In this document: positions 42,689 through 51,219 of the stretch, in pieces
How positions within the stretch are numbered: the stretch's first letter is position 1
Layout: each line of letters opens with the position of its first letter
DNA from: Streptomyces sp. Je 1-332
GTDB taxonomy: Bacteria > Actinomycetota > Actinomycetes > Streptomycetales > Streptomycetaceae
Assembly (NCBI RefSeq): GCF_040730185.1
Contig: NZ_CP160402.1
Location: 7,812,001 to 7,876,000 of the forward strand
Direction of reading: 5' to 3'
Length of the DNA: 64,000 nucleotides
Made by a program: the position numbers and the translations under genes
The notes under the pieces: generated by a model
Told to the model about the DNA's origin: nothing
The model's database searches: none
Seen by the model: the letters and a program-made list of their open reading frames with translations, nothing else

Positions 42689-43270
42689 ATGAGTGTCCAC
42701 CACCTCCGTCGAACGGCCGTCGCGGTCGTCGCGGGACTGGCCCTGCCGGTCTCACTGGGGCTTCTCGCCCCCATGGCTCACGCCGGTGACATGACCGAGC
42801 CCTTCGGTCCGGCGTGTTCCACCGTTCCCAAGGACGGCGCGGGCAGCTTCAGCGGTATGGCCGACGACCCGGTCGCCACCGCCGCGTCCAACAACCCGGC
42901 CCTGTCCACGCTCGTGTCCGCCGTCAAGAAGGCGGGCTTGGTGGACACGCTGAACAACGCCAAGGACATCACCGTGTTCGCGCCGACCAACGACGCGTTC
43001 GCAAAGATCCCGAAGGCCGATCTGGACAAGGTCCTCAACGACAAGGCGCAGCTCACCAAGATCCTCACCTACCACGTGGTGGGCGAGAAGCTCGCCCCGG
43101 ATCAGCTGACCAAGGGCTCGTTCAAGACCATGGAGGGCAGCAACCTCACCACCTCGGGCTCCGGTGAGTCGTACAAGGTGAACGATTCCGCCAAGGTCGT
43201 GTGCGGCAACGTCAAGACGTCCAATGCGACCGTCTACATCATCGACTCGGTCCTCATGCCGAAGATGTGA
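42689..43270 (+). CDS. Secreted fasciclin-domain protein
   Basis: 193 residues behind GAGGAGGG. A Sec signal peptide (VHHLRRTAVAVVAGLALPVS, cleavage after AHA) precedes one fasciclin (FAS1) domain with the H1 box DITVFAPTNDAFAKIP and H2 region LTYHVVGEKLAP. Residues from PFGPACSTVPKDG to VLMPKM parallel the lipoprotein gene that follows it tail to tail; MPT70 of M. tuberculosis is the soluble counterpart in that genus. FAS1 domains mediate adhesion. It probably belongs to the SigK regulon. Confidence 0.92.
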   Translation: MSVHHLRRTAVAVVAGLALPVSLGLLAPMAHAGDMTEPFGPACSTVPKDGAGSFSGMADDPVATAASNNPALSTLVSAVKKAGLVDTLNNAKDITVFAPTNDAFAKIPKADLDKVLNDKAQLTKILTYHVVGEKLAPDQLTKGSFKTMEGSNLTTSGSGESYKVNDSAKVVCGNVKTSNATVYIIDSVLMPKM

Positions 43271-43304
43271 CGGTCTATCAGGATGGCGGCAATGCGGGGG
43301 ACTT

Positions 43305-43340
43305 CCTCGGCCTCGCGGCTTCAAGGCCGCGAGGCCGAGG
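43305..43340. terminator. Bidirectional terminator between the fasciclin genes
   Basis: CCTCGGCCTCGCGGC (43305-43319) pairs perfectly over 15 bp with GCCGCGAGGCCGAGG (43326-43340) around a 6-nt loop. It lies between two convergent paralogous genes and should stop both transcripts and limit antisense pairing. Confidence 0.88.
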
Positions 43341-43360
43341 ACTCTTGGGCGACCCGGGCC

Positions 43361-44020
43361 TCACATCTTGGGCATGAGAACGGTGTCGATGATGTGGACG
43401 TTCGCGTTGGCGGTCTTCACGTTGCCGCAGACCACGTTGGCGCTGTCGTTGACCTTGTAGGACTCACCAGAGCCCGCCGTGGTCAGCTTGGACTTCTCCA
43501 GCGTCTCGTAGGAGCCGCTCTCCAGGTCCTTGGGGGCGAGCTTCTGGCCCACGACGTGGTAGGTCAGGACCTTGGTGAGCATGGCCTTGTCGTTGAGGAC
43601 CTTGTCCAGGTCGGCCTTCGGAATCTTCGCGAAGGCGTCGTTGGTCGGCGCGAACACGGTGATGTTCTCGGCGGTGTTGAGCGTGTCGACCAGGCCCGCC
43701 TTCTTGACCGCGGTCACCAAGGTGGACAGCTCGGGGTTGTTGGACGCGGCCGTGGCGACCGGGTCCTTGGCCATCCCGTCGAAGCTGCCCTTGCCGTCCT
43801 TGGGCACCGACGCACACGCCGAACCGAACGGCTTGTCACCGGCCATGTCACCCGAGGAGCCTTCGCTCGCTTCGTCGGACTTCTTGGACTCGCTCGCCGC
43901 CGTGCTGTCGTCCGCCTTGTCCTTGCTGTCATCGCCGGAACACGCGGCCAGCGACAGGGGCAGGAGTGCGGCGGCGGTCACGGCGATGGCGGTGCGGCGG
44001 ATGCGAAGGGTGGTGCTCAT
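43361..44020 (-). CDS. Fasciclin-domain lipoprotein (paralogue)
   Basis: 219 residues. A type II signal ends in the lipobox LAAC (Cys27), and an acidic/Ser/Lys linker (residues 28-60) leads to a FAS1 domain almost the same as that at 42.7-43.3 kb (ITVFAPTNDAFAKIPKADLD, LTYHVVGQKLAP, VNDSANVVCGNVKTANANV). This lipid-anchored/soluble pairing mirrors MPT83/MPT70 of mycobacteria. The two genes point at each other across a terminator. A SigK-type promoter lies 80 bp upstream. Confidence 0.93.
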   Translation of the reverse strand: MSTTLRIRRTAIAVTAAALLPLSLAACSGDDSKDKADDSTAASESKKSDEASEGSSGDMAGDKPFGSACASVPKDGKGSFDGMAKDPVATAASNNPELSTLVTAVKKAGLVDTLNTAENITVFAPTNDAFAKIPKADLDKVLNDKAMLTKVLTYHVVGQKLAPKDLESGSYETLEKSKLTTAGSGESYKVNDSANVVCGNVKTANANVHIIDTVLMPKM

Positions 44021-44099
44021 GAGTGTTCTCCTTGCGGGGATGGGCGTCAGAGCTGCGTACGTCGGGGGACCCGGCTGTGTCCCCCCGCTCACACCTGTC

Positions 44100-44109
44100 A
44101 TTCGGAGCC
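44100..44109 (-). promoter_or_regulatory. SigK-type -10 element of the fasciclin lipoprotein gene
   Basis: The minus strand reads GGCTCCGAAT, identical over 10 bp to the element before the other fasciclin gene. The predicted transcript start is about 72 bp before the ATG. No clear CCATCC -35 is visible. Confidence 0.6.
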
Positions 44110-44141
44110 GTGAGCCGGACGGCTTGGTCGGTCACCCGGCG

Positions 44142-44198
44142 CGATTTCCCCGGCCCGTACGAATTTCCCCGGCCCGTACGGATTCCCCCGGCCTGTAC
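44142..44198. repeat. Three 19-bp tandem repeats between rskA and the fasciclin promoter
   Basis: Units at 44142-44160, 44161-44179 and 44180-44198 share the core TTTCCCCGGCCCGTAC; the third differs at a few positions. They sit just downstream of the rskA stop and upstream of the fasciclin lipoprotein promoter on the minus strand. Direct repeats with a period near two helical turns could be activator or repressor sites, or slipped-strand duplications of the rskA 3' flank. Confidence 0.65.
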
Positions 44199-44205
44199 GA
44201 ACAGC

Positions 44206-44970
44206 TCAGGCAGGGAACTCGATCAGACCGACCGGTGGAAGGGTCGGAGTCCTGGATCCGCCCGCGGGCTCGATGGTGAGGCCCATCCCCGTGGCCCCTT
44301 GCAGCGTGCCGTCCATGAGGACGGTCTGATCGCCGCTCCTCGACTCGAGCAGGCCAGCCGCGCGCATCGTCCCCCGGTCGTTGAACCACATCTCGTACAC
44401 CTTGTCCCCGGGCGGCGCGTCGAGCCCTGAGACGGTGAAGACCGCGCGGTTCTGGCTTTCTGAGGTCACGACGACTCCCCGCGCGCCACCGGAGAGCGCC
44501 GCGGCCCGTGTCTTCGCGTCCGGCGCGGCAAGAACCGCGGCGACCTGATCCGCCTGCGCCCGTGCCTGGTTCGCCTGTTCGCGAGCGTCCCGCGCTTCCT
44601 GATGCTGCCAGGTGGCCACTCCGCCAAGGGCGGCGGCAGCCAGACACGCGGCCAGCGTCCAACGGCCCGCGCCACTCGCCCAACGGCCGCTCCTGCCCAG
44701 CCACCCCGTCGAGCCTTGGAGCTCGGGGGGACGCGAGGCATGGGCGGGTTCCTGGGGCACCTTTGCGATCTGGTCGAGAACCGATTGCTTCAGGGAGGGC
44801 GGCGGGGCGGCGGGCGCGGTGAGTTGCGCCGCCGTGGCCAGGAACTCCGCTACTTCCTGCCGACACGGCCCGCAGGAGTCCAGGTGCGTCTCGAAGGCGT
44901 CGACCTCGTCCGGGGGCAACGCGTGCAGGGCGTAGGCGGCGGCGAGGGTGTGCGGGTCGATGACGCTCAT
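44206..44970 (-). CDS. rskA: Zinc anti-sigma factor RskA-like
   Basis: 254 residues, overlapping the sigK stop as ATGA. The N-terminal zinc anti-sigma motif is His29-x3-Cys33-x2-Cys36 (HLDSCGPCRQEV). One membrane helix spans about residues 104-121, and the extracytoplasmic C-terminal RskA domain has AVFTVSGLDAPPGDKVYEMWFNDRG. It should hold SigK at the membrane and release it after regulated proteolysis, as in mycobacteria. The gene is co-transcribed with sigK and followed by the 19-bp repeats. Confidence 0.92.
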   Translation of the reverse strand: MSVIDPHTLAAAYALHALPPDEVDAFETHLDSCGPCRQEVAEFLATAAQLTAPAAPPPSLKQSVLDQIAKVPQEPAHASRPPELQGSTGWLGRSGRWASGAGRWTLAACLAAAALGGVATWQHQEARDAREQANQARAQADQVAAVLAAPDAKTRAAALSGGARGVVVTSESQNRAVFTVSGLDAPPGDKVYEMWFNDRGTMRAAGLLESRSGDQTVLMDGTLQGATGMGLTIEPAGGSRTPTLPPVGLIEFPA

Positions 44971-45551
44971 GCCAGGCCTCCCAGACAGTTGCGCAGCCGA
45001 ATGAGCCCGTCCCGCATGCGTGTTTTGACCGTGCCCAGGGAAGCGGAGAGGCGCTGGGCCACCTCGCGGTACGTCAGTCCCTCGTAGTACGCCAAGGTGA
45101 TCGATTCACGCTGTACCTCGGTCAACGACCGCAGGCACCGCCGCACTTCCTCGCGTTCCAGGCGCGTCTCGACCTCGGCCTCGGTCACGTCGAACGCGGG
45201 CATGCGCTCGCGCAGGGCGACCACCTCCTCGCGCGCGGAGGCCGCGGTCACCGACCGGACGCGGTCCACGGCCCGGCGGTGGGCCATCGTCAGCACCCAG
45301 GTCAGTACGGTCCCTCGCTCGGGCCGGTAGCGGTCGGCGTGCCGCCACACCTCCACCAGCACTTCCTGTGTCACTTCCTCGGACTGCGCCGTATCGCGCA
45401 GAACCGCGCGCACGATCCCGAAGGCGGGCCCGGACACAGCGTCGTACAGCTGCGAGAACGCCTGCTGATCGCCGTCCGTGACCCGCTTCATCAACGCCGG
45501 CAGATCGGGCTCGCCCGCAGGAATGCCACCGATGAACACCGCTTGTCTCAT
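44967..45551 (-). CDS. sigK: ECF sigma factor SigK-like
   Basis: 194 residues. Region 2 is AFSQLYDAVSGPAFGIVRAVLRDTAQSEEVTQEVLVEVWRHADRY and region 4 LTEVQRESITLAYYEGLTYREVAQRLSASLGTVKTRMRDGLIRLR, as in SigK. It is bound by the anti-sigma protein encoded just downstream and overlapping. A SigK-type promoter lies 90-116 bp upstream of the start, so it is probably autoregulated. The divergent molybdoenzyme gene shares the upstream region. Confidence 0.9.
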   Translation of the reverse strand: MRQAVFIGGIPAGEPDLPALMKRVTDGDQQAFSQLYDAVSGPAFGIVRAVLRDTAQSEEVTQEVLVEVWRHADRYRPERGTVLTWVLTMAHRRAVDRVRSVTAASAREEVVALRERMPAFDVTEAEVETRLEREEVRRCLRSLTEVQRESITLAYYEGLTYREVAQRLSASLGTVKTRMRDGLIRLRNCLGGLA

Positions 45552-45640
45552 GCCTCCCCATCATGGCCCCACGCGCACGGCAGCCGCTGCCGTGCGCCTC
45601 GCCCGCGCGGAGCGACGTGTGCAGAGCCTCTCTGCCAGTG

Positions 45641-45667
45641 ATTCGTAGCCGACGGGCGGACGGATGG
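45641..45667 (-). promoter_or_regulatory. SigK-type promoter of sigK-rskA
   Basis: On the minus strand CCATCC (45662-45667) is followed after 15 bp by ACGAAT within GGCTACGAAT (45641-45650), close to the mycobacterial SigK consensus CCATCC and CCGAATC as I recall it. The predicted transcript start is about 82 bp before the sigK ATG. Confidence 0.65.
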
Positions 45668-45776
45668 GTCTCGTTTTCCTGGTCGAAGGGTGAGGGAGCG
45701 GCTGGCAGCCTTGCTGATTCCTCCACATGGGGGAGGGCGACCAATCCGTACAGGGGCGCGGGTACGGATAGCGGGT

Positions 45777-47441
45777 GTGAAAGACGAGCTGAGGACATCA
45801 CGGCGCCGGACCGCGTGGCGCCTTCTGGGGCTGGGCGCACTGAGCGGACTACTGGCGGCCTACGCCGCACTGGCGGTCGCCGAGTTGGTGTCCGCCGCGG
45901 TGCGCCCCGAGTCCGGACCGGTGGTGGCGGTCGGCGGGGCGGCGATCGACCGTACGCCGTCATCGGTCAAGGACTGGGCGATCAGAGAGTTCGGGACGAA
46001 CGACAAACTCATCCTGCAACTGGGCATTCTCGGCGTCCTTACCCTGTTCGCGCTCGTCCTCGGTGTCGTGGCGGTCCGGTACCGTCGCAGCGGCTCGGCC
46101 GGTGTGCTGCTGTTCGGCGTTGTGGGCGCGCTCGCGGCAACGAGCCGCCCCGACTCCACGAGCGTCATGGACGGGCTGCCTTCCGTGGTGGGCGCGGTGG
46201 CGGGAGCCGGGCTCCTCTACTGGCTCGTGGGCCGGCTTCGGTCGCCCCGCCCCGCGTCCGCCCCCGCCGCAGGGACGCCGGGGGAGAAGGACGGGACGGA
46301 CGGTCCCGTGGACGAGCCCGGCCAGCCTGCTCGGCAGTCTGGCCGGCAGCCGGGTTGGGATCGTCGGGGGTTCGTCATCGCCGCGACGGCGGCAGCGGCC
46401 GCGTCGACCGGCGCGGGTCTGCTGGGCCGGTCCCTGAACGGCTCACAAGGGAAGAACGCCGTCGAGGCCCGCAGCCAGGTGACCCTGCCGGCCCCCGCCT
46501 CCGCGGCCGCCCCGGTGCCCAAGGGCGCCGCGCTGCGCGTCCGGGGCATCAGCTCGTTCGTGACGCCCAACGACGACTTCTACCGAGTCGACACCGCGCT
46601 GGTGGTACCCAAGGTCGATGCCAACGCCTGGAAGCTGCGCATCCACGGCAAGGGCGTGACGCGGGAGCTCACGCTCACCTTCGACGACCTGCTGCGGATG
46701 GAACTGGTCGAGCGCGACATCACGCTCGCCTGTGTGTCGAACGAGGTCGGCGGTCCGTACGTGGGCAACGCCCGGTGGATCGGCGTGCGCCTGGCCGACC
46801 TTCTGAAGCGCTGTGGTGTGAAGCCGCCCTCGCGAGGTGGCCCCGCGGATCAGCTCGTGGCGCGGTCGGTGGACGGCATGACGATCGGCACCCCGGTCGA
46901 GGACGTGATGGACGGCCGTGACGCGATGCTGGCGCTCGGCATGAACGGGCAGCCGCTGCCGTTCGAGCACGGCTTCCCGGTGCGGATGATCGTGCCGGGA
47001 CTCTACGGATACGTGTCCGCCTGCAAGTGGATCAAGGACATCGAGCTCACCACGTTCGACGACTACGACTCGTACTGGGTGAAGAGGGACTGGGCCCGCG
47101 AGGCACCGATCAAGACCCAGTCGCGTATCGACACCCCCAAGCCCTTCGCCCGTCCCGAGGCGGGGACCGTGATGGTCGCCGGAGTCGCCTGGGCCCAGCA
47201 CCGCGGAATCCGGAAAGTGGAGGTCCGTGTCGACGACGGGCCATGGCAGGTCGCCGACCTGGCCGCCGAGGACACACGCGACACCTGGCGCCAGTGGTCC
47301 TTCCCCTGGAAGGCCACCTCCGGAGGCCATACCCTCACCGTCCGTGCCACCGACGGGACGGGCGAGACACAGACGGAGAAGCGCACCCGCCCCATCCCGG
47401 ACGGAGCCAGCGGCTGGCACTCGGTGGTCGTCACCGTCTGA
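45777..47441 (+). CDS. Sulfite oxidase-like molybdopterin enzyme, membrane anchored
   Basis: 554 residues from the GTG of (V)KDELRTSRRR; a GGATAG-like box just upstream suggests a leaderless transcript. Several membrane helices lie in the first 170 residues. A Tat-like segment (WDRRGFVIAATAAAAAS) precedes the sulfite oxidase-type molybdenum domain: FYRVDTALVVPKVDANAW, ITLACVSNEVGG with Cys319 as the probable Mo ligand, and VPGLYGYVSACKWI. The C-terminal dimerisation domain (IRKVEVRVDDGPW) follows. It is divergent from sigK. Such genes often lie by sigK loci. Confidence 0.9.
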   Translation: MKDELRTSRRRTAWRLLGLGALSGLLAAYAALAVAELVSAAVRPESGPVVAVGGAAIDRTPSSVKDWAIREFGTNDKLILQLGILGVLTLFALVLGVVAVRYRRSGSAGVLLFGVVGALAATSRPDSTSVMDGLPSVVGAVAGAGLLYWLVGRLRSPRPASAPAAGTPGEKDGTDGPVDEPGQPARQSGRQPGWDRRGFVIAATAAAAASTGAGLLGRSLNGSQGKNAVEARSQVTLPAPASAAAPVPKGAALRVRGISSFVTPNDDFYRVDTALVVPKVDANAWKLRIHGKGVTRELTLTFDDLLRMELVERDITLACVSNEVGGPYVGNARWIGVRLADLLKRCGVKPPSRGGPADQLVARSVDGMTIGTPVEDVMDGRDAMLALGMNGQPLPFEHGFPVRMIVPGLYGYVSACKWIKDIELTTFDDYDSYWVKRDWAREAPIKTQSRIDTPKPFARPEAGTVMVAGVAWAQHRGIRKVEVRVDDGPWQVADLAAEDTRDTWRQWSFPWKATSGGHTLTVRATDGTGETQTEKRTRPIPDGASGWHSVVVTV

Positions 47442-47533
47442 GGAGGACGACGGCAGCTCGGTTATCCCCGCTTATCCCCGCCCGCATTGGGCACCGATCC
47501 AGACGGTGCCGCCTTCAGGGGGAGTGAGCGCGG

Positions 47534-48133
47534 ATGTTGAGGATACGACCGGCAGTGCTCGCCCCTCTGATCGTCATCCCCGCGGCGACTTTCATCGTTC
47601 TGCTCATCGACGGCACCGCTTTCGAGTCCGCCCCGCGGCAATTGCCGGACTATCCGTGCCCCGCCTCTGCCACAGCCGAAAAAGGTGTCCGCCCGACGGA
47701 CTTCACCGAGTCGGCGCGGCCCTACGCAGGCGCAGGGCCGCACTTGGTGACTTCGGACGACTCATTGCTGGTGGACCGGATGCCCGCCCACTGGAAGGTG
47801 CCGCCCCGGCGGGACGCCACCACGTCCGAGCTGGTGGTGTGCGCATACGAGAAGGACACCGGTGAGAGGGTCGAGGACTGCCGCTACCACCACGGCATCA
47901 CCTTGCCGCTGACGAAGGCGCGTGCCACCTACCGGTTGTTCGAGGCCAAGACCTCCAAGCTGGTCGCCGGCTTCCAGTTCAAAGGGGAGGGCGGCTGCCC
48001 CCGGTCGATCCACTACTACAAGGGAAATCCCCCCTCCTCCCTGCCTCAAGACATCGACCAGGAGGATGTGATCGCCAAACTCCGGCCCTATGTCGAAGGG
48101 CCAGTCAGGAAGGGAAGCGGGGAACTCCGGTAG
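47534..48133 (+). CDS. Hypothetical membrane-anchored protein
   Basis: 199 residues. One N-terminal hydrophobic helix (AVLAPLIVIPAATFIVLLI) and a soluble part with six Cys (YPCPAS, LVVCAYEK, EDCRYHHG, GGCPRS), probably outside the cell and partly disulfide-bonded. The YRLFEAKTSKLVAGFQFKGEG stretch looks like a beta-sandwich. No family was recognised. It follows the molybdoenzyme by 90 bp and meets the sulfatase tail to tail. Confidence 0.7.
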   Translation: MLRIRPAVLAPLIVIPAATFIVLLIDGTAFESAPRQLPDYPCPASATAEKGVRPTDFTESARPYAGAGPHLVTSDDSLLVDRMPAHWKVPPRRDATTSELVVCAYEKDTGERVEDCRYHHGITLPLTKARATYRLFEAKTSKLVAGFQFKGEGGCPRSIHYYKGNPPSSLPQDIDQEDVIAKLRPYVEGPVRKGSGELR

Positions 48134-48145
48134 GTGTCAGGGCCT

Positions 48146-49690
48146 TCAGGTGCCGTCGAGTTGGGCGGCCTTCTTGCACTCTTCTGCGCCGTCGCAGGCC
48201 TTGAGCCGGGCCAAAGCGCCGTGCAGCTGCTCGCGGCGTTCCTCTGACAGAGCGTCTGCCGTGTTCTTCAACTGCAACGGGTCGGCCTTGAGGTCGTAGT
48301 ACTCCCGCTCCCCGGTGGCGTACTCGACGTACAGCTCGTCGGGGGTCCTGATCGCCTCATAGGTGGGCGGGTTTCCGGCCTTCTCCGGTCCCGCGTCCGG
48401 ATCGTGTTTCTTGGACGCGGAACGGCGGTGTTCGATGAGCACGGCTTCTCGCCCGTCTTCCGCCGACTTTCCTCGCAGCAGGTCGGCGAAGCTCTGTCCG
48501 TCGGTGTCGGCATCCGGTGTGACTCCGGCGAGGTCGAGGAAGGTGGGGTTCAGGTCGGTGTTCTGCGTGAGAGCGTCGACCTCCGTGCCCGCCGGCACTC
48601 CGGGTCCGGTGACGGTCATCGGCACCTTGATGTCGGTGTCGTAGGCGGTCTGCTTTCCCGGTCGCAGGCGGTGCTCACCCATGTGGAAGCCGTTGTCGGA
48701 GCTGAACATGAAGTAGGTGTTGTCGGCCATGCCCTTGGCCTTGAGCTGCTCCTGAAGGCGTCCGATCATCGTGTCGATGGCCTGTACGGAGCGCACCCTC
48801 TTGGCGAAGTTCTGGTCGATCTTCCGCTGTTCCTTCTCGGTGAGCGGGGCAAGCTCCCGCTGCCACTGCGGGGCGTCTTCGGTGGCGCGGTCGTACGCCT
48901 CCGTGCGGGGCGCCTTCAGGTGGGGATAGGAGTCCGCGTCGCGTGGGGCCGGTGTGGCGGGGCCGTGCGGGGTGAAGGGCGAGAGCTGGAGCATGAACGG
49001 CTTCTGCTCCTTCGCCGAGGCATCGATGAAGGAGCCTGCCTTGTCGGAGATCACGTCCGTCAAATAGTCCTCAGGGTCTTTCCCGTAGTGGCGGACCGTG
49101 CCGTTCTCATTGAGGTCGTAGTCGAACTCGGGGTAGCCGTTACCGGCGACAGCCCACTCGTCCCAGCCCGGCGGGACGTACCCCTTTGAACCGTTCTTCT
49201 TCTCCGCCGGCTGGTAGCCGTTGAGGTATTTGCCCATGAAGCCGGTCCGGTAGCCGGCGTCCTGCATCTTCGGGGCGTAGCAGCGCTTCTCGTTGCCGTT
49301 CTTCATGAACGCGCCGTAACCGCCGTCGTCGCCGGTATTGGTGAACACGCCCGTGTTGTGGGGGAAGTCGCCGGTGAGGATGGTGGAGCGGGAGGGGCAG
49401 CACAGCGAGTCGGTGACGAAGAAGTTGGAGAGGCTCGCGCCCTCCTCCTGCATCTTGCGGACGTGCGGCATGTACTGCACCAGATTCGATGACAAGTCAT
49501 CGGTGAGCACGTACACGATGTTCGGCTTCGAACTGTCCTGCTGATTCGAACTGTCCTGCTGAGAGGCGGACTTGTTCGTGGACGTATTCGACGGACCGGA
49601 TTCCGCGCCACTGGAACAGGAGGACATCAGGACGGCCAACACCGCACACCATGCGGCGAGCAGTGTGGGGCGACGTCGTGCACCCGTCAT
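48146..49690 (-). CDS. Lipoprotein sulfatase
   Basis: 514 residues from the ATG of MTGARRRPT; GGAGG with 8-bp spacing favours it over two start codons just upstream. A lipoprotein signal ends at Cys25 (LMSSC). The formylglycine signature is CCPSR with Cys97 converted by FGE. Metal ligands include YVLTDDLSSN and MFSSDNGFHMGEHRLRPGKQTAYDTDIKVP. N-acetylglucosamine-6-sulfatase/arylsulfatase-like enzymes have this layout. It removes sulfate esters from carbohydrates or aryls outside the cell. Confidence 0.92.
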   Translation of the reverse strand: MTGARRRPTLLAAWCAVLAVLMSSCSSGAESGPSNTSTNKSASQQDSSNQQDSSKPNIVYVLTDDLSSNLVQYMPHVRKMQEEGASLSNFFVTDSLCCPSRSTILTGDFPHNTGVFTNTGDDGGYGAFMKNGNEKRCYAPKMQDAGYRTGFMGKYLNGYQPAEKKNGSKGYVPPGWDEWAVAGNGYPEFDYDLNENGTVRHYGKDPEDYLTDVISDKAGSFIDASAKEQKPFMLQLSPFTPHGPATPAPRDADSYPHLKAPRTEAYDRATEDAPQWQRELAPLTEKEQRKIDQNFAKRVRSVQAIDTMIGRLQEQLKAKGMADNTYFMFSSDNGFHMGEHRLRPGKQTAYDTDIKVPMTVTGPGVPAGTEVDALTQNTDLNPTFLDLAGVTPDADTDGQSFADLLRGKSAEDGREAVLIEHRRSASKKHDPDAGPEKAGNPPTYEAIRTPDELYVEYATGEREYYDLKADPLQLKNTADALSEERREQLHGALARLKACDGAEECKKAAQLDGT

Positions 49691-49791
49691 GAGCATCACC
49701 TCCGCGATTAGGGGTCGAGAACGCCCCGGAGGCTAGCGGCCCACTTTGTGGGATTCTTGTGACGCGCGGCGGCCCGTGGCCGACCCGCCGG

Positions 49792-51219
49792 CTACCCCTC
49801 CCGGGCCCCCGCGGCGGCGAACCGGATCTCGGCGCGTGTTCCGCGGCCGTCGGGGACTTCGTCGAGCCGCAGCGCCGCCCCGTGCAGAGTCGCCTGCTGG
49901 GCCACCAGGGCGAGCCCAAGACCATGACCCTCGCTGTCGGGCGCGCGATGAAACCGTTCGAGGACCGTCTGCCGCAGGTGGGGTGCGATGCCCGGCCCGC
50001 TGTCGTCGACCCGCAGCACCACGACGCCCCGTTCGGTACGCAGGGTGACCCTGACGTGCGCCTGGCGACTGTCCGGATCACGGCCGTGGGTCAGGGCGTT
50101 CGCGAGCAGGTTGTCGACCAGGGTGCGCAGTCCGTGCTCCCAGCCACGGATGACGCATGCTCCGGTCGGCAGGTCCAGGCGCAGGTCCGCTTCCGGGTGA
50201 CGGCGCCTCGCGTCCTCGGCGGCGGCTTCGACGATGTCCGCCATGTCCACCGGAACCATGGCTTCGTGGCTTGCCAGCTCCCCTCGGCCGAGCTCCCGCA
50301 ACATGACAAGCAGACCCAGCATCCGGTCGTGTTCATGACTCAGGTCATCGATGATCTCGCGGAGTTCGCCGGGCTCCAGCCCCTCCCATTCGGCGAGCAC
50401 ATCCAGATTCGTGCGCATGCTGGTCATGGGGGTGCGCAGTTCGTGCCCGGCCGTGGAGGCGAAGGACCGCGCTGTCTCCAAGGCACCCCGGGCGCGCAGT
50501 ACTTGCTCGTCGTAGCGGGCGAGCACGGTGGTGAGGGTGCCGGCCAGCTCGTCCACCTCACTGACCCCGGTGGGCGCGTGCTCGAGCCGAGCCGAACCGA
50601 CCGCCGGGTCCAGGCCGCCGGCCTGACGCTGGAGCAGACGCAGCGGGCGGCTGGCCCGGGACGCCGCGAGCCAGGCCAGCAGGGCCGAGAGCGGTGCCGC
50701 GCCCAGCGCCACCCATACGACACGGCTGCGGACCGAATCGAGTTGTTCACGTCCGGCGCTGTCCGACGCGAACAGCCACAGGCGGCCGTGCACGCCGGGG
50801 TGCGAGCCGTCGATCTCGCGCACCAGAACCCGCCAGCTGTCCCTGCGTCCGCCGCCTGCCGACGTGCTCGCTTCGACGGTGACCGGGCCCGTCGCCGCGG
50901 TCGGCAGCTCCGTGCCCGCGGGTGGCTGCGGCCCACCGGCGACCACTCCTGACGGCCCCTCGACACGGACACCCACGTCCAGTGCCGCACCGAACATGGC
51001 GCGCTCGCGCTGCTGGGCGATGACCGGCTTGCCGTCCGCCGTGACGCGCAGCAGCCGACGGGCGTCCTCGACGACGCTCGCCGCACGCTTGCGCAGGTGC
51101 GCGTCCTGTTCCGTGTGCAGGTCGTGCGCGATGAGCAGGAACAGCGACCATCCGCACAGCACCACGAGAAGCGGCACTCCGAGCCCGGCGATCAGGGTGA
51201 TGCGCGTCGCGAGCCTCAC
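49792..51219 (-). CDS. Sensor histidine kinase
   Basis: 475 residues from a GTG that overlaps the response regulator stop by GTGA. Membrane helices at about 8-32 and 166-186 bracket an extracytoplasmic sensor of 130 residues, followed by HAMP and the H-box STAGHELRTPMTSMRTNLD with His259. The ATPase has LLANALTH, DDSGPGIAP and GHGLGLALVAQQA. Co-transcribed after its OmpR-type regulator. The sensed signal is unknown. Confidence 0.94.
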   Translation of the reverse strand: MRLATRITLIAGLGVPLLVVLCGWSLFLLIAHDLHTEQDAHLRKRAASVVEDARRLLRVTADGKPVIAQQRERAMFGAALDVGVRVEGPSGVVAGGPQPPAGTELPTAATGPVTVEASTSAGGGRRDSWRVLVREIDGSHPGVHGRLWLFASDSAGREQLDSVRSRVVWVALGAAPLSALLAWLAASRASRPLRLLQRQAGGLDPAVGSARLEHAPTGVSEVDELAGTLTTVLARYDEQVLRARGALETARSFASTAGHELRTPMTSMRTNLDVLAEWEGLEPGELREIIDDLSHEHDRMLGLLVMLRELGRGELASHEAMVPVDMADIVEAAAEDARRRHPEADLRLDLPTGACVIRGWEHGLRTLVDNLLANALTHGRDPDSRQAHVRVTLRTERGVVVLRVDDSGPGIAPHLRQTVLERFHRAPDSEGHGLGLALVAQQATLHGAALRLDEVPDGRGTRAEIRFAAAGAREG

